Below are positions 26,025-34,656 of a DNA stretch of 62,325 nt, one piece after another. The notes below the pieces were generated by a model. That model was given only the letters and a program-made list of their open reading frames with translations. It was not told where the DNA came from and did no database searches. Made by a program: the position numbers and the translations under genes. Within the stretch, counting starts at the first letter, position 1. Every line of letters begins with the position of its first letter. The stretch is from Lentzea flava (GTDB taxonomy: Bacteria > Actinomycetota > Actinomycetes > Mycobacteriales > Pseudonocardiaceae), in assembly GCF_014648475.1 (NCBI RefSeq), contig NZ_BMRE01000051.1, forward strand, positions 1 to 62,325. The letters run 5' to 3'.

Positions 26025-26795
26025 ATGCGCATACTCGACCTCTCCTCCACGATCGACGCGTCCGCCTACGAGGCGGATCCGGTGACGCACGAGGTGCTCA
26101 CCCCCGCACAGGGCGCGCAACACATGAGCGAACAGGTGCGGTTGCGGCTGGGGATCGACTTCGACCCGTCCGTGCTGCCCGACTCGGAATTCCTTTCCCT
26201 GGACCGGATTTCACTGACCTCGCACACCGGCACGCACGTCGACGCGCCGTCGCACTACGGAACCCGTGCCGCCTACGGCACGCCGAAGCACATCGACGCG
26301 ATGCCGCTCGAGTGGTTTCACAACCCCGGTGTGGTGCTCGACCTGACCGGGCAGGGCACCGGCGTCGTCGGCGCGGCGTACCTGGAGAAGGAGTTCGCCC
26401 GCATCGGTTACACACCACAGCCGATGGACATCGTGCTGCTCAACACGGGCGCCGCCGAGCACGCCGGCACCCAGCGGTACTTCACCGACTTCACCGGGCT
26501 CGACGGCGACGCCACGAACCTGTTGCTGGACCTGGGGGTCAAGGTGATCGGCACGGACGCGTTCAGCCTCGACGCGCCGTTCGGCGACATCATCAAGCGC
26601 TACCACGAGACCGGGGACCGCTCGGTGCTGTGGCCCGCGCACTTCGCGGGCAGGGAACGCGAGTACTGCCAGGTGGAGCGGCTCGCCAACCTGGAGCTGT
26701 TGCCGCCCTTCGGGTTCACCGTCGTGTGCTTCCCGGTGAAGATCGGCGGCGCTGGCGCGGGCTGGACGCGGGCGGTGGCGCTGCTGGACGACTGA
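26025..26795 (+). CDS. PF04199-type polyketide ring cyclase
   Basis: A 256-residue metal-dependent cyclase/hydrolase of the family that includes second- and later-ring cyclases of anthracycline and aureolic acid pathways. The family motif H-x-G-T-H-x-D-x-P-x-H is complete as HTGTHVDAPSH near residue 68. Other blocks are TGAAEHAGTQRYF and GTDAFSLDAPFGDI. Kynurenine formamidase relatives share the fold, but the context of KS, ACP and aromatase genes supports ring closure. It is divergent from the monooxygenase with 62 bases between starts. Confidence 0.83.
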   Translation: MRILDLSSTIDASAYEADPVTHEVLTPAQGAQHMSEQVRLRLGIDFDPSVLPDSEFLSLDRISLTSHTGTHVDAPSHYGTRAAYGTPKHIDAMPLEWFHNPGVVLDLTGQGTGVVGAAYLEKEFARIGYTPQPMDIVLLNTGAAEHAGTQRYFTDFTGLDGDATNLLLDLGVKVIGTDAFSLDAPFGDIIKRYHETGDRSVLWPAHFAGREREYCQVERLANLELLPPFGFTVVCFPVKIGGAGAGWTRAVALLDD

Positions 26796-26840
26796 CCGGT
26801 GATCGAGTGAGACCGGAGTCACCATTTTTACGGTGTGGTC

Positions 26841-26930
26841 ATGAACGAATCACTCACCGCCTGGTCGAGAACGGCGAAGCTGCCGGCGCCCGACCACGAC
26901 GACAGTCACATCCTGCGCGGTCTCGAGTAA
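26841..26930 (+). CDS. Possible 29-residue microprotein
   Basis: ATG at 26841 opens a frame reading MNESLTAWSRTAKLPAPD and ending ILRGLE; its TAA stop lies directly against a terminator hairpin. There is no strong ribosome site (GGTGTGG only). The tight fit to the transcript end and normal GC codon bias are the only support; it may be a non-coding 3' leader. Confidence 0.35.
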   Translation: MNESLTAWSRTAKLPAPDHDDSHILRGLE

Positions 26931-26970
26931 CGACAAAGGGGACCCTTCACGCCGAAGGGTCCCCTTGTCG
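26931..26970. terminator. Bidirectional hairpin between cyclase and acyltransferase
   Basis: A 17-bp stem with one bulged A (CGACAAAGGGGACCCTTC against GAAGGGTCCCCTTGTCG, loop ACGCC) ends one base before the acyltransferase stop on the minus strand. Confidence 0.88.
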
Positions 26971-27909
26971 TCAAGGGACGAGACGGAGGCGGGCGGCCTG
27001 CAGGCTCTCCCAGTCGTCGCCGCCAGGACCTGGTGGCAGCAGCGGCAGCACGGAGCTCGCGCCGGTGCGGACGGCCTTGGTGCGCCGGGCGAACGCGGTC
27101 AGCGTCTGGCCGGGCCCCGCCTCCACCAGCGTCACGTCGTGCGCGGCCAGCAGCTCGGTGAGCGCCGGTCCGAAGTAGACGGTGTCCGCGAGCTGCCGCG
27201 CCCAGAACACCGGGGAGGTCGCGTCAGCCTCGGTCAGCTCCTTGGCGGTGTAGCCGGAGTACACGGTGATCCGCGGCGGTCTCGGCGTGGCGCTGAACTC
27301 CCGCAACGCCTCCTCGACGGCGGGTGCCATCGCGGGACAGTGGAACGGTGTCGTGGCGGGCACGGTGCGGACGGTGAACTCGTCGGCCTCCAGCCGGGCC
27401 CGCACGGCGGCGAGCGGTGCGTCCGACCCGGCCAGCATCGTCTGCTTGGGCGCGTTCACCGCCGCGATCGCGACGTCGTCGACCAGGTACGGCACCATGT
27501 CCGCCTCCGACGCCGCCACGGCCAGCATGCCGCCGGACGGGATCGGCGCGGCCGAGCGCACCCGTCCGTGCACCAGCGACACGGCTTCCTCCAGGGTGAA
27601 CACCCCGGCGAGCGTGGCCGCGACGACCTCGCCCGCGCTGTGCCCGACCATCGCCACCGGCGTGACACCCCAGCCGAGCACGGTCCGGCCGAGGGCGTAG
27701 TCGACGGCGAACAGCAACGGTTGCGCGCGCGACACGTGGTCGATGTCGTTGCCTGCCAACCAGTCCTCGCGCACGGCCTCGCCGTCGTCGCCGAACAGTG
27801 CGAGAACCTCGTCCATCACCGACGTGAACACCGGTTCACGGCCGTGCAGACCGGCGGCCATCCGCACGTGCTGCGAACCCTGTCCCGGGAACATCAACGC
27901 CACGCTCAC
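26971..27909 (-). CDS. Free-standing acyl-CoA:ACP acyltransferase (FabD/DpsD-like)
   Basis: A discrete malonyl/acyl transferase of 312 residues with MFPGQGSQHVRMAAG, the nucleophile elbow GHSAGEV (Ser 91), and the catalytic His in TPFHCPAM near 197. In type II PKS clusters such enzymes (DpsD, AknF, ZhuC) accompany a KASIII-like protein and non-acetate starters; DpsD and AknF are the closest contextual matches. GTG 27909 has GAGGAGG 8 bases upstream. A strong terminator separates it from the KS genes upstream, so it needs read-through or its own promoter. Confidence 0.88.
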   Translation of the reverse strand: MSVALMFPGQGSQHVRMAAGLHGREPVFTSVMDEVLALFGDDGEAVREDWLAGNDIDHVSRAQPLLFAVDYALGRTVLGWGVTPVAMVGHSAGEVVAATLAGVFTLEEAVSLVHGRVRSAAPIPSGGMLAVAASEADMVPYLVDDVAIAAVNAPKQTMLAGSDAPLAAVRARLEADEFTVRTVPATTPFHCPAMAPAVEEALREFSATPRPPRITVYSGYTAKELTEADATSPVFWARQLADTVYFGPALTELLAAHDVTLVEAGPGQTLTAFARRTKAVRTGASSVLPLLPPGPGGDDWESLQAARLRLVP

Positions 27910-27933
27910 CACGAGCCTCCTCTGGCAAGAAAA

Positions 27934-27973
27934 GGCCGTGAGGGTTCTGGAAAACTCCAGAACCCTCACGGCC
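27934..27973. terminator. Terminator of the minimal-PKS operon
   Basis: A perfect 18-bp stem (GGCCGTGAGGGTTCTGGA and complement) with a 4-base AAAC loop starts 7 bases after the KS-beta stop. Confidence 0.9.
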
Positions 27974-27979
27974 TGTCGG

Positions 27980-29194
27980 TCACCTGTACTCGCGGACCAC
28001 CATGGCCGAGTTGAAGCCGCCACGGCCGCGGGCCAGCACGAGCGCCGCCCGCACCCGGCCGTGCCTCGGCTCGTTCAGCACGAGGTCGAGCTCGTACTCG
28101 GGGACGACGTTCTCGACGTTGACGGTCGGCGGGATCGTGCTCCAGTAGATGGACAGGATCGCCGTGGCCACGTCGAGCGACCCGCCGCCCGCGAACAGCC
28201 GCCCGGTCATGGTCTTCGGCGCCGTCACCGGCACCCCGTACGGGCCGAAGATCGCGCTGATCGCGTTCGCCTCGGCCTTGTCCAGCTCGGGAATGCCCGC
28301 CGCGTCGGCGAACACGACGTCGATCTCCGAGGCGTCCATGCCCGCGTCCCGCAGGGCGAGCTCGGCGCAGCGCCGCAACCCCGGTTCCCTGCTGGGCATT
28401 CGCGAGTCGAACGTGGAGGCGTACCCCGCGATCTCGCCGTAGATCCGGGTTCCCGGCCGCTCCGCCGCCGACTCGGGGGTCTCCAGCACCATGATCGCGC
28501 CGCCCTCACCGGCGACGTACCCGCTCGCGTCCCGGTCGAACGGCAGGTACGCGCGGCGCGGGTCGTTGCTGCGGCTCAACGATCCCGAGGCCTGGTGCGC
28601 CACCCACGCCCACGGGCACAGCGAGCTGTCCATGCCGCCGGTGAGGGCGAGCCGCACGCCCTTGCGCAGCTGCCTGCGGGCGTGCCCGATCGAGTCGATG
28701 CCGCCCGCCTGCTCGCTCACCACGACCGCGCCGGGCCCGCGGGTGCCGTGGCGGATCGAGATCTGCCCGGTGTTCACCGCGTAGAACCACGCGAACGACT
28801 GGTACGCGCTCACGTAGTCCGGGCCCTGGTGCCACAGCTTCTGCAGCTCGCGCTGGCCGAACTCGTACCCGCCCGCGGTCGCCGCGGTGATCACCGCGAC
28901 GTCCGTGTCCGGGATGTCGTTCTCCTGCACGCCGGCACCGCGCAGCGCCCAGTCCGTGCCGACGAGCGTCAGCCTGGTCATGTGGTCGGTCTGCGGCAGC
29001 AGCCTGCCCTGCAGGTGCCTGCCCGCCTCGAAACCGGGCACCTCGCCCGCGATCTTGGCCCAGTACCCGGACGGGTCGAACCGGGTGATGGTCTTGATCG
29101 CGGCCTCACCGTGCACGGTCGAACGCCAGTAGGCGGTCGGCCCCAGTCCGTTGGGCGAGGCGATACCGATACCGGTCACCACCGCGCGGGTCAT
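27980..29194 (-). CDS. Type II PKS ketosynthase beta / chain length factor
   Basis: Partner of the ketosynthase that shapes the length of the poly-beta-ketone. In 404 residues the KS fold is kept, but the catalytic Cys is replaced by Gln 162 in VVSEQAGGID, the mark of decarboxylating KS-beta subunits. MTRAVVTGIGIASPNGLG and FAGGGSLDVA are typical. Its ATG overlaps the KS-alpha stop (ATGA), giving the usual 1:1 coupling. The chain length cannot be read reliably by eye; neighbours resemble decaketide (anthracycline) systems. Confidence 0.95.
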   Translation of the reverse strand: MTRAVVTGIGIASPNGLGPTAYWRSTVHGEAAIKTITRFDPSGYWAKIAGEVPGFEAGRHLQGRLLPQTDHMTRLTLVGTDWALRGAGVQENDIPDTDVAVITAATAGGYEFGQRELQKLWHQGPDYVSAYQSFAWFYAVNTGQISIRHGTRGPGAVVVSEQAGGIDSIGHARRQLRKGVRLALTGGMDSSLCPWAWVAHQASGSLSRSNDPRRAYLPFDRDASGYVAGEGGAIMVLETPESAAERPGTRIYGEIAGYASTFDSRMPSREPGLRRCAELALRDAGMDASEIDVVFADAAGIPELDKAEANAISAIFGPYGVPVTAPKTMTGRLFAGGGSLDVATAILSIYWSTIPPTVNVENVVPEYELDLVLNEPRHGRVRAALVLARGRGGFNSAMVVREYR

Positions 29195-30459
29195 CGACGC
29201 ACCTCTTCCACCTTGCGGAGCACCATGGCGCTCTGGAATCCACCGAAACCGCTGCCGACCGTCAGCACCGCGTTCACGTTCGCCTCGCGGGCGACCAGCG
29301 GCACGTAGTCGAGGTCGCACTCCGGGTCGGGGTCGTGCAGGTTCGCCGTCGGAGGGATGACCCCCTCCTCGAACGCGAGCAGGGACCCGACGATCTCCAG
29401 CGAGCCGATCGCGCCGAGCGAGTGCCCGATCATCGACTTGAAGCCGCTCACCGGTGTCCGGTAGGCGTGATCGCCGAGGCTGCGCTTGAACGCGGCGGTC
29501 TCGTGCAGGTCGTTCTGCTTGGTGCCGGAACCGTGCGCGTTGATGTAGCCGATGGCGGTCGGGTCGACCCGTGCCATGTCCATCGCGGCGTTGATGGCGT
29601 CCGACATCTCCTTGCCCTCGGGGTGCAGCCCGGTCATGTGGTAGGCGTTGCACCTCGACGCGAACCCAGCGACCTCACCGTAGATGTGCGCGCCGCGGGC
29701 ACGGGCGTGCTCGAGCTCCTCCAGCACGAGGATCGCGGCACCTTCGGCGAGCACCAGGCCGTCGCGCGTCCTGTCGAACGGGCGGCACGCGTGCTCGGGG
29801 TCGTCGTTGCGGGTGCTGCTCGCCCGGATGACGTCGAAGCACACCACCGTGATCGGCGACAGCGGTGCCTCGGTGCCACCCGTGATCACCACGTCCGCGC
29901 TGCCCTCTGCGATCAGCTCGGCCGCGTAGCCGACCGAGTCGAGACCGGAGGTGCAGCCGGTGGAGACCACCGTGGCCGGCCCTTCCGCGCCCACCAGCCA
30001 GGCCACCTCGGCGGCCATCGAGCTGGGCGTGAAGTAGTCGTACAGGTGCGGCACGGTGTAGTTCTGGTCGATCTCCCAGTACTTGCCCCGGTCGCTGCCG
30101 ACGACGAACTCGCGCTCCAGGCTCGTGGTGCACCCGACCGCGGTGCCCAGTGCCACGCCGATGCGGCTGGGGTCGAGGTGGTCGAACTCGATGCCGGAGT
30201 CGTGCATCGCCTCCCGCCCCGCGACCAGCGCGAACTGCGCCGCGCGGTCGAGCCTGCGGATCTCCTGCGGACTCAGGCCCTCACGCACCGGGTCGAAATC
30301 GACCTCACCCGCCATCCTCGACCGGTACGGCGAGGCGTCGAAGTGCGTGATGATCCGAGTCGCCGACCGCCCTTCGGACAGGAGATTCCAGTACGCCTTT
30401 GTTCCGATTCCACCTGGGGCGACCGTGCCCAGCCCGGTGATGACGGCGCGACGACTCAT
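29191..30459 (-). CDS. Type II PKS ketosynthase alpha
   Basis: Catalyses chain extension by decarboxylative Claisen condensation. The 422 residues carry the nucleophile Cys 169 in VVSTGCTSGLDSVG, the His residues in INAHGSGTKQND and MIGHSLGAIGS, and the N-terminal GLGTVAPGGIGTKAYW typical of aromatic PKS ketosynthases. Ribosome site GGAGG lies 8 bases upstream of ATG 30459. It is in one operon with ACP, aromatase, the 63-residue protein, citramalate synthase and KS-beta. Confidence 0.96.
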   Translation of the reverse strand: MSRRAVITGLGTVAPGGIGTKAYWNLLSEGRSATRIITHFDASPYRSRMAGEVDFDPVREGLSPQEIRRLDRAAQFALVAGREAMHDSGIEFDHLDPSRIGVALGTAVGCTTSLEREFVVGSDRGKYWEIDQNYTVPHLYDYFTPSSMAAEVAWLVGAEGPATVVSTGCTSGLDSVGYAAELIAEGSADVVITGGTEAPLSPITVVCFDVIRASSTRNDDPEHACRPFDRTRDGLVLAEGAAILVLEELEHARARGAHIYGEVAGFASRCNAYHMTGLHPEGKEMSDAINAAMDMARVDPTAIGYINAHGSGTKQNDLHETAAFKRSLGDHAYRTPVSGFKSMIGHSLGAIGSLEIVGSLLAFEEGVIPPTANLHDPDPECDLDYVPLVAREANVNAVLTVGSGFGGFQSAMVLRKVEEVRR

Positions 30460-30477
30460 CGGACACCTCCAATCGCG

Positions 30478-32112
30478 CTAAGTGCGGACATGGTCTGCTC
30501 CAATCTGGGACCTACGTGTTCTGCCTGATACTGAGTCGGCGGGATCGAGTCCCCCTCGAAGCACGGCGTACTGGTGTGCGTCCACCAGCGCCCGCAGCGA
30601 AGCACCGATCACGTTCGCTTCCACACCAACGGTTTTCCAGCGCCGCGAGCCGTCGTGGAACGAGGCGAGCACCCTGACGACCGGGTCGCCGTCCGCGCTC
30701 TCCTCCACGACGCGGACCCGGTGGCCGACGAGTTCGAGGCCCAGCAAGCCGGGGAAGAACTCCAGCAGTGCCGCGCGCAACGCACGGTCGAGCGCGGTGA
30801 TGGCGCCGTTGCCTTCGCCGGACGCGCTGCGCACCACGTCGCCCACGCGCACGGTCACCTCGGCGACGGTGAGCACGGCGCCACCGGGTTTCGGCCGGCG
30901 CACGGTCACGTGCCACGAGTCGATGTCGAACGGGCGTGCCGAGACGCCCTCGCGTAACTCCTCACGCAACAGCAGCTCGAACGAGGCGTCGGCGGATTCG
31001 AAGGCGTAGCCGTGGTTTTCCAGCGTCTTGACGCGCTCGGTGACGCGGGCGGCGACGTCGGAGCCCGCTGTCAGCGCGTAGCCGAGCTCATGAGCTTTCA
31101 GCTCGATCGAGGCACGACCGGCCATGTCGGAGACCAGGGTGCGGCGCGCGTTGCCGACCGCGTCCGGCTGGATGTGCTGGTACAGCGTGGAATCGACGCG
31201 CAACGCGGACGCGTGCAGGCCTGCCTTGTGGGCGAAGGCGGACGCGCCGACGTAGGGCGCGGCCCGGTTCGCGGGCACGCCGGTGATGGCCGTGATGCGC
31301 TGTGCGGTGCCGGCCATCGTGGCGAGCTGGTCCTCGCTGACGACCGGAATTCCCTTCTTCAGCACCAGGTTCGCGGCGACCGTGAACAGGTTCGCGTTGC
31401 CGCAGCGCTCACCGATGCCGTGCGCGGTCACCTGGACGTGGTCCACACCGGCATCGACGGCGGCGAGTGTGTTGGCGACCGCGCACCCGCTGTCGTCGTG
31501 GCAGTGCACGCCCAGCCGGGCGCCGGTCTCGCCGACCGCGGTGACGATCGCGCCGACCTGGTCGGGCAGCATGCCTCCGTTGGTGTCGCAGAGCACCACG
31601 GCTTCCGCGCCCGCTTCGGCCGCCGCCCGCACGATCTCGGTGGCGTAGAAGGGATCTGCGAGATAGCCCTCGAAGAAGTGCTCGGCGTCGAGGAAGACAC
31701 GCCTGCCCTCGCGCACGAGGTGGCGCACGGTGTCGCGGATCATCGCCACGTTCTGCGCGAGCGTCGTGCGCAACGCGAGCTCGACGTGCCGCACGTGGCT
31801 CTTCGCCACGATCGTCACCACCGGCGTCTGCGCGGCCAGCAGCGCCGTCACCTGCGGGTCGGTCGTGACCGCGGTGTCCGGCCGCCGGGTCGAGCCGAAC
31901 GCGGCCAGCTCGGCGTTGCGCAGCGTCAGCTCCGTGTGCGCGCGGCGGAAGAACTCGGTGTCCTTCGGGATGGCGCCCGGCCAGCCGCCCTCGATGAAGG
32001 TGACGCCGAACGCGTCGAGGTGGCGGGCGATCGCGAGCTTGTCGGCGACGGTGAGGGCCAGCCCCTCTCCCTGCACTCCGTCGCGCAGGGTCGTGTCGTA
32101 GAGCTGGAACAT
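30478..32112 (-). CDS. cimA: Citramalate synthase-type enzyme inside the PKS operon
   Basis: A 544-residue DRE-TIM enzyme of the citramalate/2-isopropylmalate/homocitrate group, condensing acetyl-CoA with pyruvate or a similar 2-oxo acid. It shows LYDTTLRDGVQGEGLALT, the metal His pair in VHCHDDSGCAVANT, ERCGNANLFTV, and a C-terminal LeuA-type regulatory domain from about residue 400. Citramalate leads to 2-oxobutyrate and so to propionyl-CoA or, via isoleucine steps, 2-methylbutyryl-CoA. Placement between aromatase and KS-alpha implies that it feeds the starter unit. The acceptor substrate cannot be proven by eye; homocitrate-type activity is a less likely alternative. Confidence 0.85.
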   Translation of the reverse strand: MFQLYDTTLRDGVQGEGLALTVADKLAIARHLDAFGVTFIEGGWPGAIPKDTEFFRRAHTELTLRNAELAAFGSTRRPDTAVTTDPQVTALLAAQTPVVTIVAKSHVRHVELALRTTLAQNVAMIRDTVRHLVREGRRVFLDAEHFFEGYLADPFYATEIVRAAAEAGAEAVVLCDTNGGMLPDQVGAIVTAVGETGARLGVHCHDDSGCAVANTLAAVDAGVDHVQVTAHGIGERCGNANLFTVAANLVLKKGIPVVSEDQLATMAGTAQRITAITGVPANRAAPYVGASAFAHKAGLHASALRVDSTLYQHIQPDAVGNARRTLVSDMAGRASIELKAHELGYALTAGSDVAARVTERVKTLENHGYAFESADASFELLLREELREGVSARPFDIDSWHVTVRRPKPGGAVLTVAEVTVRVGDVVRSASGEGNGAITALDRALRAALLEFFPGLLGLELVGHRVRVVEESADGDPVVRVLASFHDGSRRWKTVGVEANVIGASLRALVDAHQYAVLRGGLDPADSVSGRTRRSQIGADHVRT

Positions 32113-32136
32113 GCAGGCGCTCCCCAGGAAGTGGCT

Positions 32137-32328
32137 CTATGAACCGGAAATCAGGACGCGTGCCGCCTCGATCTCGTAGGCGCACGGCGCCGGCGCGGAC
32201 GGGCAGCCGTTGCGGCGGTGCTCCGTCGCCGCCTTCTCCAGGTACATCGACACGGTCATGAGCCCGTGCCCGCTCGCGACCCGCGCCGCTCTGGTGAGCA
32301 GGTCGACCCCGGCCAGCCCGGATGTCAT
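32137..32328 (-). CDS. 63-residue protein of the PKS operon, unknown
   Basis: ATG 32328 is preceded by GAGGAGG at an 8-base distance, better than the GTG at 32337. The product has a hydrophobic, helix-prone first half (GLAGVDLLTRAARVASG) and two cysteines (NGCPSAPAPCAYE). I recognise no family. It lies between aromatase and citramalate synthase, same strand, and must be co-transcribed. A role as a chaperone or subunit for a neighbour is only a guess. Confidence 0.6.
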   Translation of the reverse strand: MTSGLAGVDLLTRAARVASGHGLMTVSMYLEKAATEHRRNGCPSAPAPCAYEIEAARVLISGS

Positions 32329-32404
32329 CACCCGCACCTCCTCGTGCTGGTGGGTGTCGTCGGTGATGAGGACGACCGCGGGCCTTCCTCATCACCCACG
32401 ACCG

Positions 32405-33328
32405 CTACTCCTCCGCGTACGCCTTGGCGTGCCGCAGAGTGGTCACACTGTTGGTGCCCAGCGCCTTGCGGATCAGCTCCCGCGCGCGCTCGACCGTTCC
32501 CTCCGGTCCGAGCACGGTGGCGATCTTCTCCGGCCGGATGACGACGGTGTGGTGCGACGTGGCCTCCACACCGCCGCCTTCGAGGTCGCGCAACGTCCAC
32601 CGGCCGACGTGCGCGGCCATGATCTCCGGTGTGGCGGTCTGCTTGTAGACGATGCCGTCGTTCGGGAAGCAGACCCGGACCGAGTGCGTGGTGTGCACCG
32701 ATCCGTCCGTGCTGCGCGTGTCCATCTCCATCGACTGCACGCCGGTGACGGCCTCGGTCAGGTCGAGCCTCGCGACGTGCGGCAGCCGCTGCGGCCACTT
32801 GTCCGCCTCGTGCAGGAACTCGTACACGCGCTGGCGCGGTGCGTCGATCATGACGCTGTCGGAGAACGACAGCACCAGCCTGTCGTAGTCGTCGCCGAGC
32901 TCGGCCGCGCGTTTGAGCGCGGCGAGCTCGGCGGTGCTGTTGTTCTCCACGGCCTGCCACACCAGCTCGACCGTCTCCGGTGTCGCGGTGCGGAAGTCGT
33001 GCAGCAGCTCGACCTCGGTGACGGTGTCGGTGATCGGCTTGACCAGCCACTCACCGCCCATGTGCGTCACCGGGGCCGCCGACTTCTCCTGCTGGAACCG
33101 GACGGTCAGCGCCTGCGAGTCGAGGTGGCGGCGTGAGGTCCACGTCCGCACGGCGCCGTGCGCGAACGCCCACAACCGCAGTCGCTCGGTCGAACCGTCG
33201 GTCTCGAACACCTCGGCGTGCACGGTCGGGCCGAACGTGTAGGGCCACCGGGTCACGTCCGCGATCAGGTCGTAGACGACCTTCGCGGGCGCGTCGATGA
33301 CCACCGTGTGGGTGGTGCGCTCCGTCAT
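32405..33328 (-). CDS. Didomain aromatase/cyclase
   Basis: First-ring C7-C12 cyclase and aromatase for reduced polyketides. Two SRPBCC (START-like) domains of about 150 residues are visible: the first begins TTHTVVIDAPAKVVYDLIAD with GGEWLVKPI, the second SFSDSVMIDAPRQRVYEFLHE with ATSHHTVVIRPEK. Didomain enzymes go with an ActIII-type ketoreductase, which is present at 43556. The gene is 12 bases downstream of the ACP gene in the main PKS operon. Confidence 0.93.
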   Translation of the reverse strand: MTERTTHTVVIDAPAKVVYDLIADVTRWPYTFGPTVHAEVFETDGSTERLRLWAFAHGAVRTWTSRRHLDSQALTVRFQQEKSAAPVTHMGGEWLVKPITDTVTEVELLHDFRTATPETVELVWQAVENNSTAELAALKRAAELGDDYDRLVLSFSDSVMIDAPRQRVYEFLHEADKWPQRLPHVARLDLTEAVTGVQSMEMDTRSTDGSVHTTHSVRVCFPNDGIVYKQTATPEIMAAHVGRWTLRDLEGGGVEATSHHTVVIRPEKIATVLGPEGTVERARELIRKALGTNSVTTLRHAKAYAEE

Positions 33329-33340
33329 GTCGTTGCCTCT

Positions 33341-33595
33341 CTAGGCGGCCGCGAGGCCGGAGTTGACCTTGTTCAACAGCTCGCGCGGGGTCTGCAGGTC
33401 GGCGAGCTCGTCGTCGGCGACGGCCACGCCGTACTTGCGCTTGATCAGTGCCACCGTCTCGAGCAGTGCGAGGGAGTCGAAGCCCAGCTCGAGAAAAGGC
33501 GTGTCGAGGACGTCCTGTCCGAACTGGACGGAGTCGTCGCCGCCCGCCGCCTCGTGCAAGATCTCCTGTAGCCCTGAGATCGTCAGCTCACTCAA
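33341..33595 (-). CDS. Type II PKS acyl carrier protein
   Basis: Carries the growing polyketide on phosphopantetheine. The 84-residue protein has the attachment Ser 41 in ELGFDSLALLETV. The TTG at 33595 is used as start: it follows AAAGGAC by 8 bases and gives the familiar N-terminus SELTISGLQEIL; no ATG or GTG fits. It is the first gene of the minus-strand PKS operon, whose promoter must lie in 33596-33714. Confidence 0.92.
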   Translation of the reverse strand: MSELTISGLQEILHEAAGGDDSVQFGQDVLDTPFLELGFDSLALLETVALIKRKYGVAVADDELADLQTPRELLNKVNSGLAAA

Positions 33596-33714
33596 CGTCT
33601 TGTCCTTTCTCACCAAGGCGATCCAACCGCCACGTGCCAGCCTGCACGTCTGAGCTGGGCCGACGCTGGACATCGCCTTGAGAGTCCTTTTCGGACAGCC
33701 ATCACCACGAGCAA
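33596..33714 (-). promoter_or_regulatory. Promoter region of the PKS operon
   Basis: The only non-coding stretch between the SARP terminator and the ACP start. On the minus strand it ends GAGAAAGGACAAGACG before the TTG. No sure -35/-10 pair or heptamer repeat for the SARP can be picked by eye. Confidence 0.5.
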
Positions 33715-33747
33715 AAACGCTCGGCCGGAAGCCCCGGCCGAGCGTTT
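33715..33747. terminator. Terminator of the SARP gene
   Basis: A perfect 14-bp stem, AAACGCTCGGCCGG and complement with loop AAGCC, ending in TTT on both strands, 15 bases after the SARP stop. Confidence 0.88.
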
Positions 33748-33762
33748 CTCCGGCTCCTGGTG

Positions 33763-34560
33763 TCAGGCCAGCAGAGTTTCCGGCTCGCGTGCGCGCGAGC
33801 TGTCGAGCCTCAGGTCGGAGTTGAGGATCGCGTGCTGCAGCTGCTGCAGCCGGGCCGACGGGCCGACACCCAGCTCGCGGATCAGCGTCTCCCGCAACGA
33901 CTTGTAGACGTCCAGCGCCTGCCACTGCCTGCCGGACCGGAACAACGCGACCATGTGCAGCTCGCACAGGTTCTCGTTCATGGGGAACTGCGCGCCCAGA
34001 ACGGCGAGCTCGCCGAGCAACGCGTGGTGCCTGCCGATCCGCAGGTCCGCCTCGATGCGCGCCTCCACCGCGTTCAGCCGGTTCTCCTCCAGGCGCACCA
34101 CCTCGGCGCCCAGCGGCATGCCCGGCCGGACGTCCACGAGCGCCGGCCCGCGCCACAGGGCGAGCGCCGAGCGCAGCAACCGGGACGCGGAGGCGAAGTC
34201 CCTTGTCTCGGCGGCGCGATAACCCGCCTGCGACAGCCGTTCGAACTCGTGCACGTCGACGCACTCCGGTGCGACGTCCAGCAGATAGCCGCCGAACCTC
34301 GTCACCAGCACCTCCTTGGCGTCACCGGACGACACGCCCCCGATCAGCTTGCGCAGCTGGAGGATGTAGGTCTGCAACGTGGTGCGGGCACTGCGCGGAG
34401 GACGGTCGTCCCACAGCTCCTCGATGAGCGTCGAGACGGACACGACGTGTCCGGCGTGCAGCGCGAGCAGCGCGAGCATCTGCCTCGGCTTCGCCGCCGT
34501 CGGGGTCACCGAACGACCGTTCACCTTGGCCTCCACCGGGCCCAGGACCTTGATTTCCAC
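33763..34560 (-). CDS. SARP-family pathway activator
   Basis: Streptomyces antibiotic regulatory protein of 265 residues: an OmpR-type winged helix at 1-95 (KVLGPVEAKVNG, LIEELWDDRPPRSARTTLQTYILQLRK) followed by the bacterial transcriptional activation domain to the end. GTG 34560 follows GGAGG by 7 bases; the longer frame to 34617 is not supported. Such small SARPs bind direct heptamer repeats and switch on type II PKS genes. It is transcribed away from the RiPP genes, so the 200-base gap may carry promoters in both directions. Confidence 0.93.
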   Translation of the reverse strand: MEIKVLGPVEAKVNGRSVTPTAAKPRQMLALLALHAGHVVSVSTLIEELWDDRPPRSARTTLQTYILQLRKLIGGVSSGDAKEVLVTRFGGYLLDVAPECVDVHEFERLSQAGYRAAETRDFASASRLLRSALALWRGPALVDVRPGMPLGAEVVRLEENRLNAVEARIEADLRIGRHHALLGELAVLGAQFPMNENLCELHMVALFRSGRQWQALDVYKSLRETLIRELGVGPSARLQQLQHAILNSDLRLDSSRAREPETLLA

Positions 34561-34656
34561 GCTGTCCACCTCCTTGTTCAGAAGTGTCGTCCCGCCGGAG
34601 GAAAAACAGCAGTGCACCGGCCACCGGTTTGGGATGAGTCCGGCCCGTGCGGAGGC

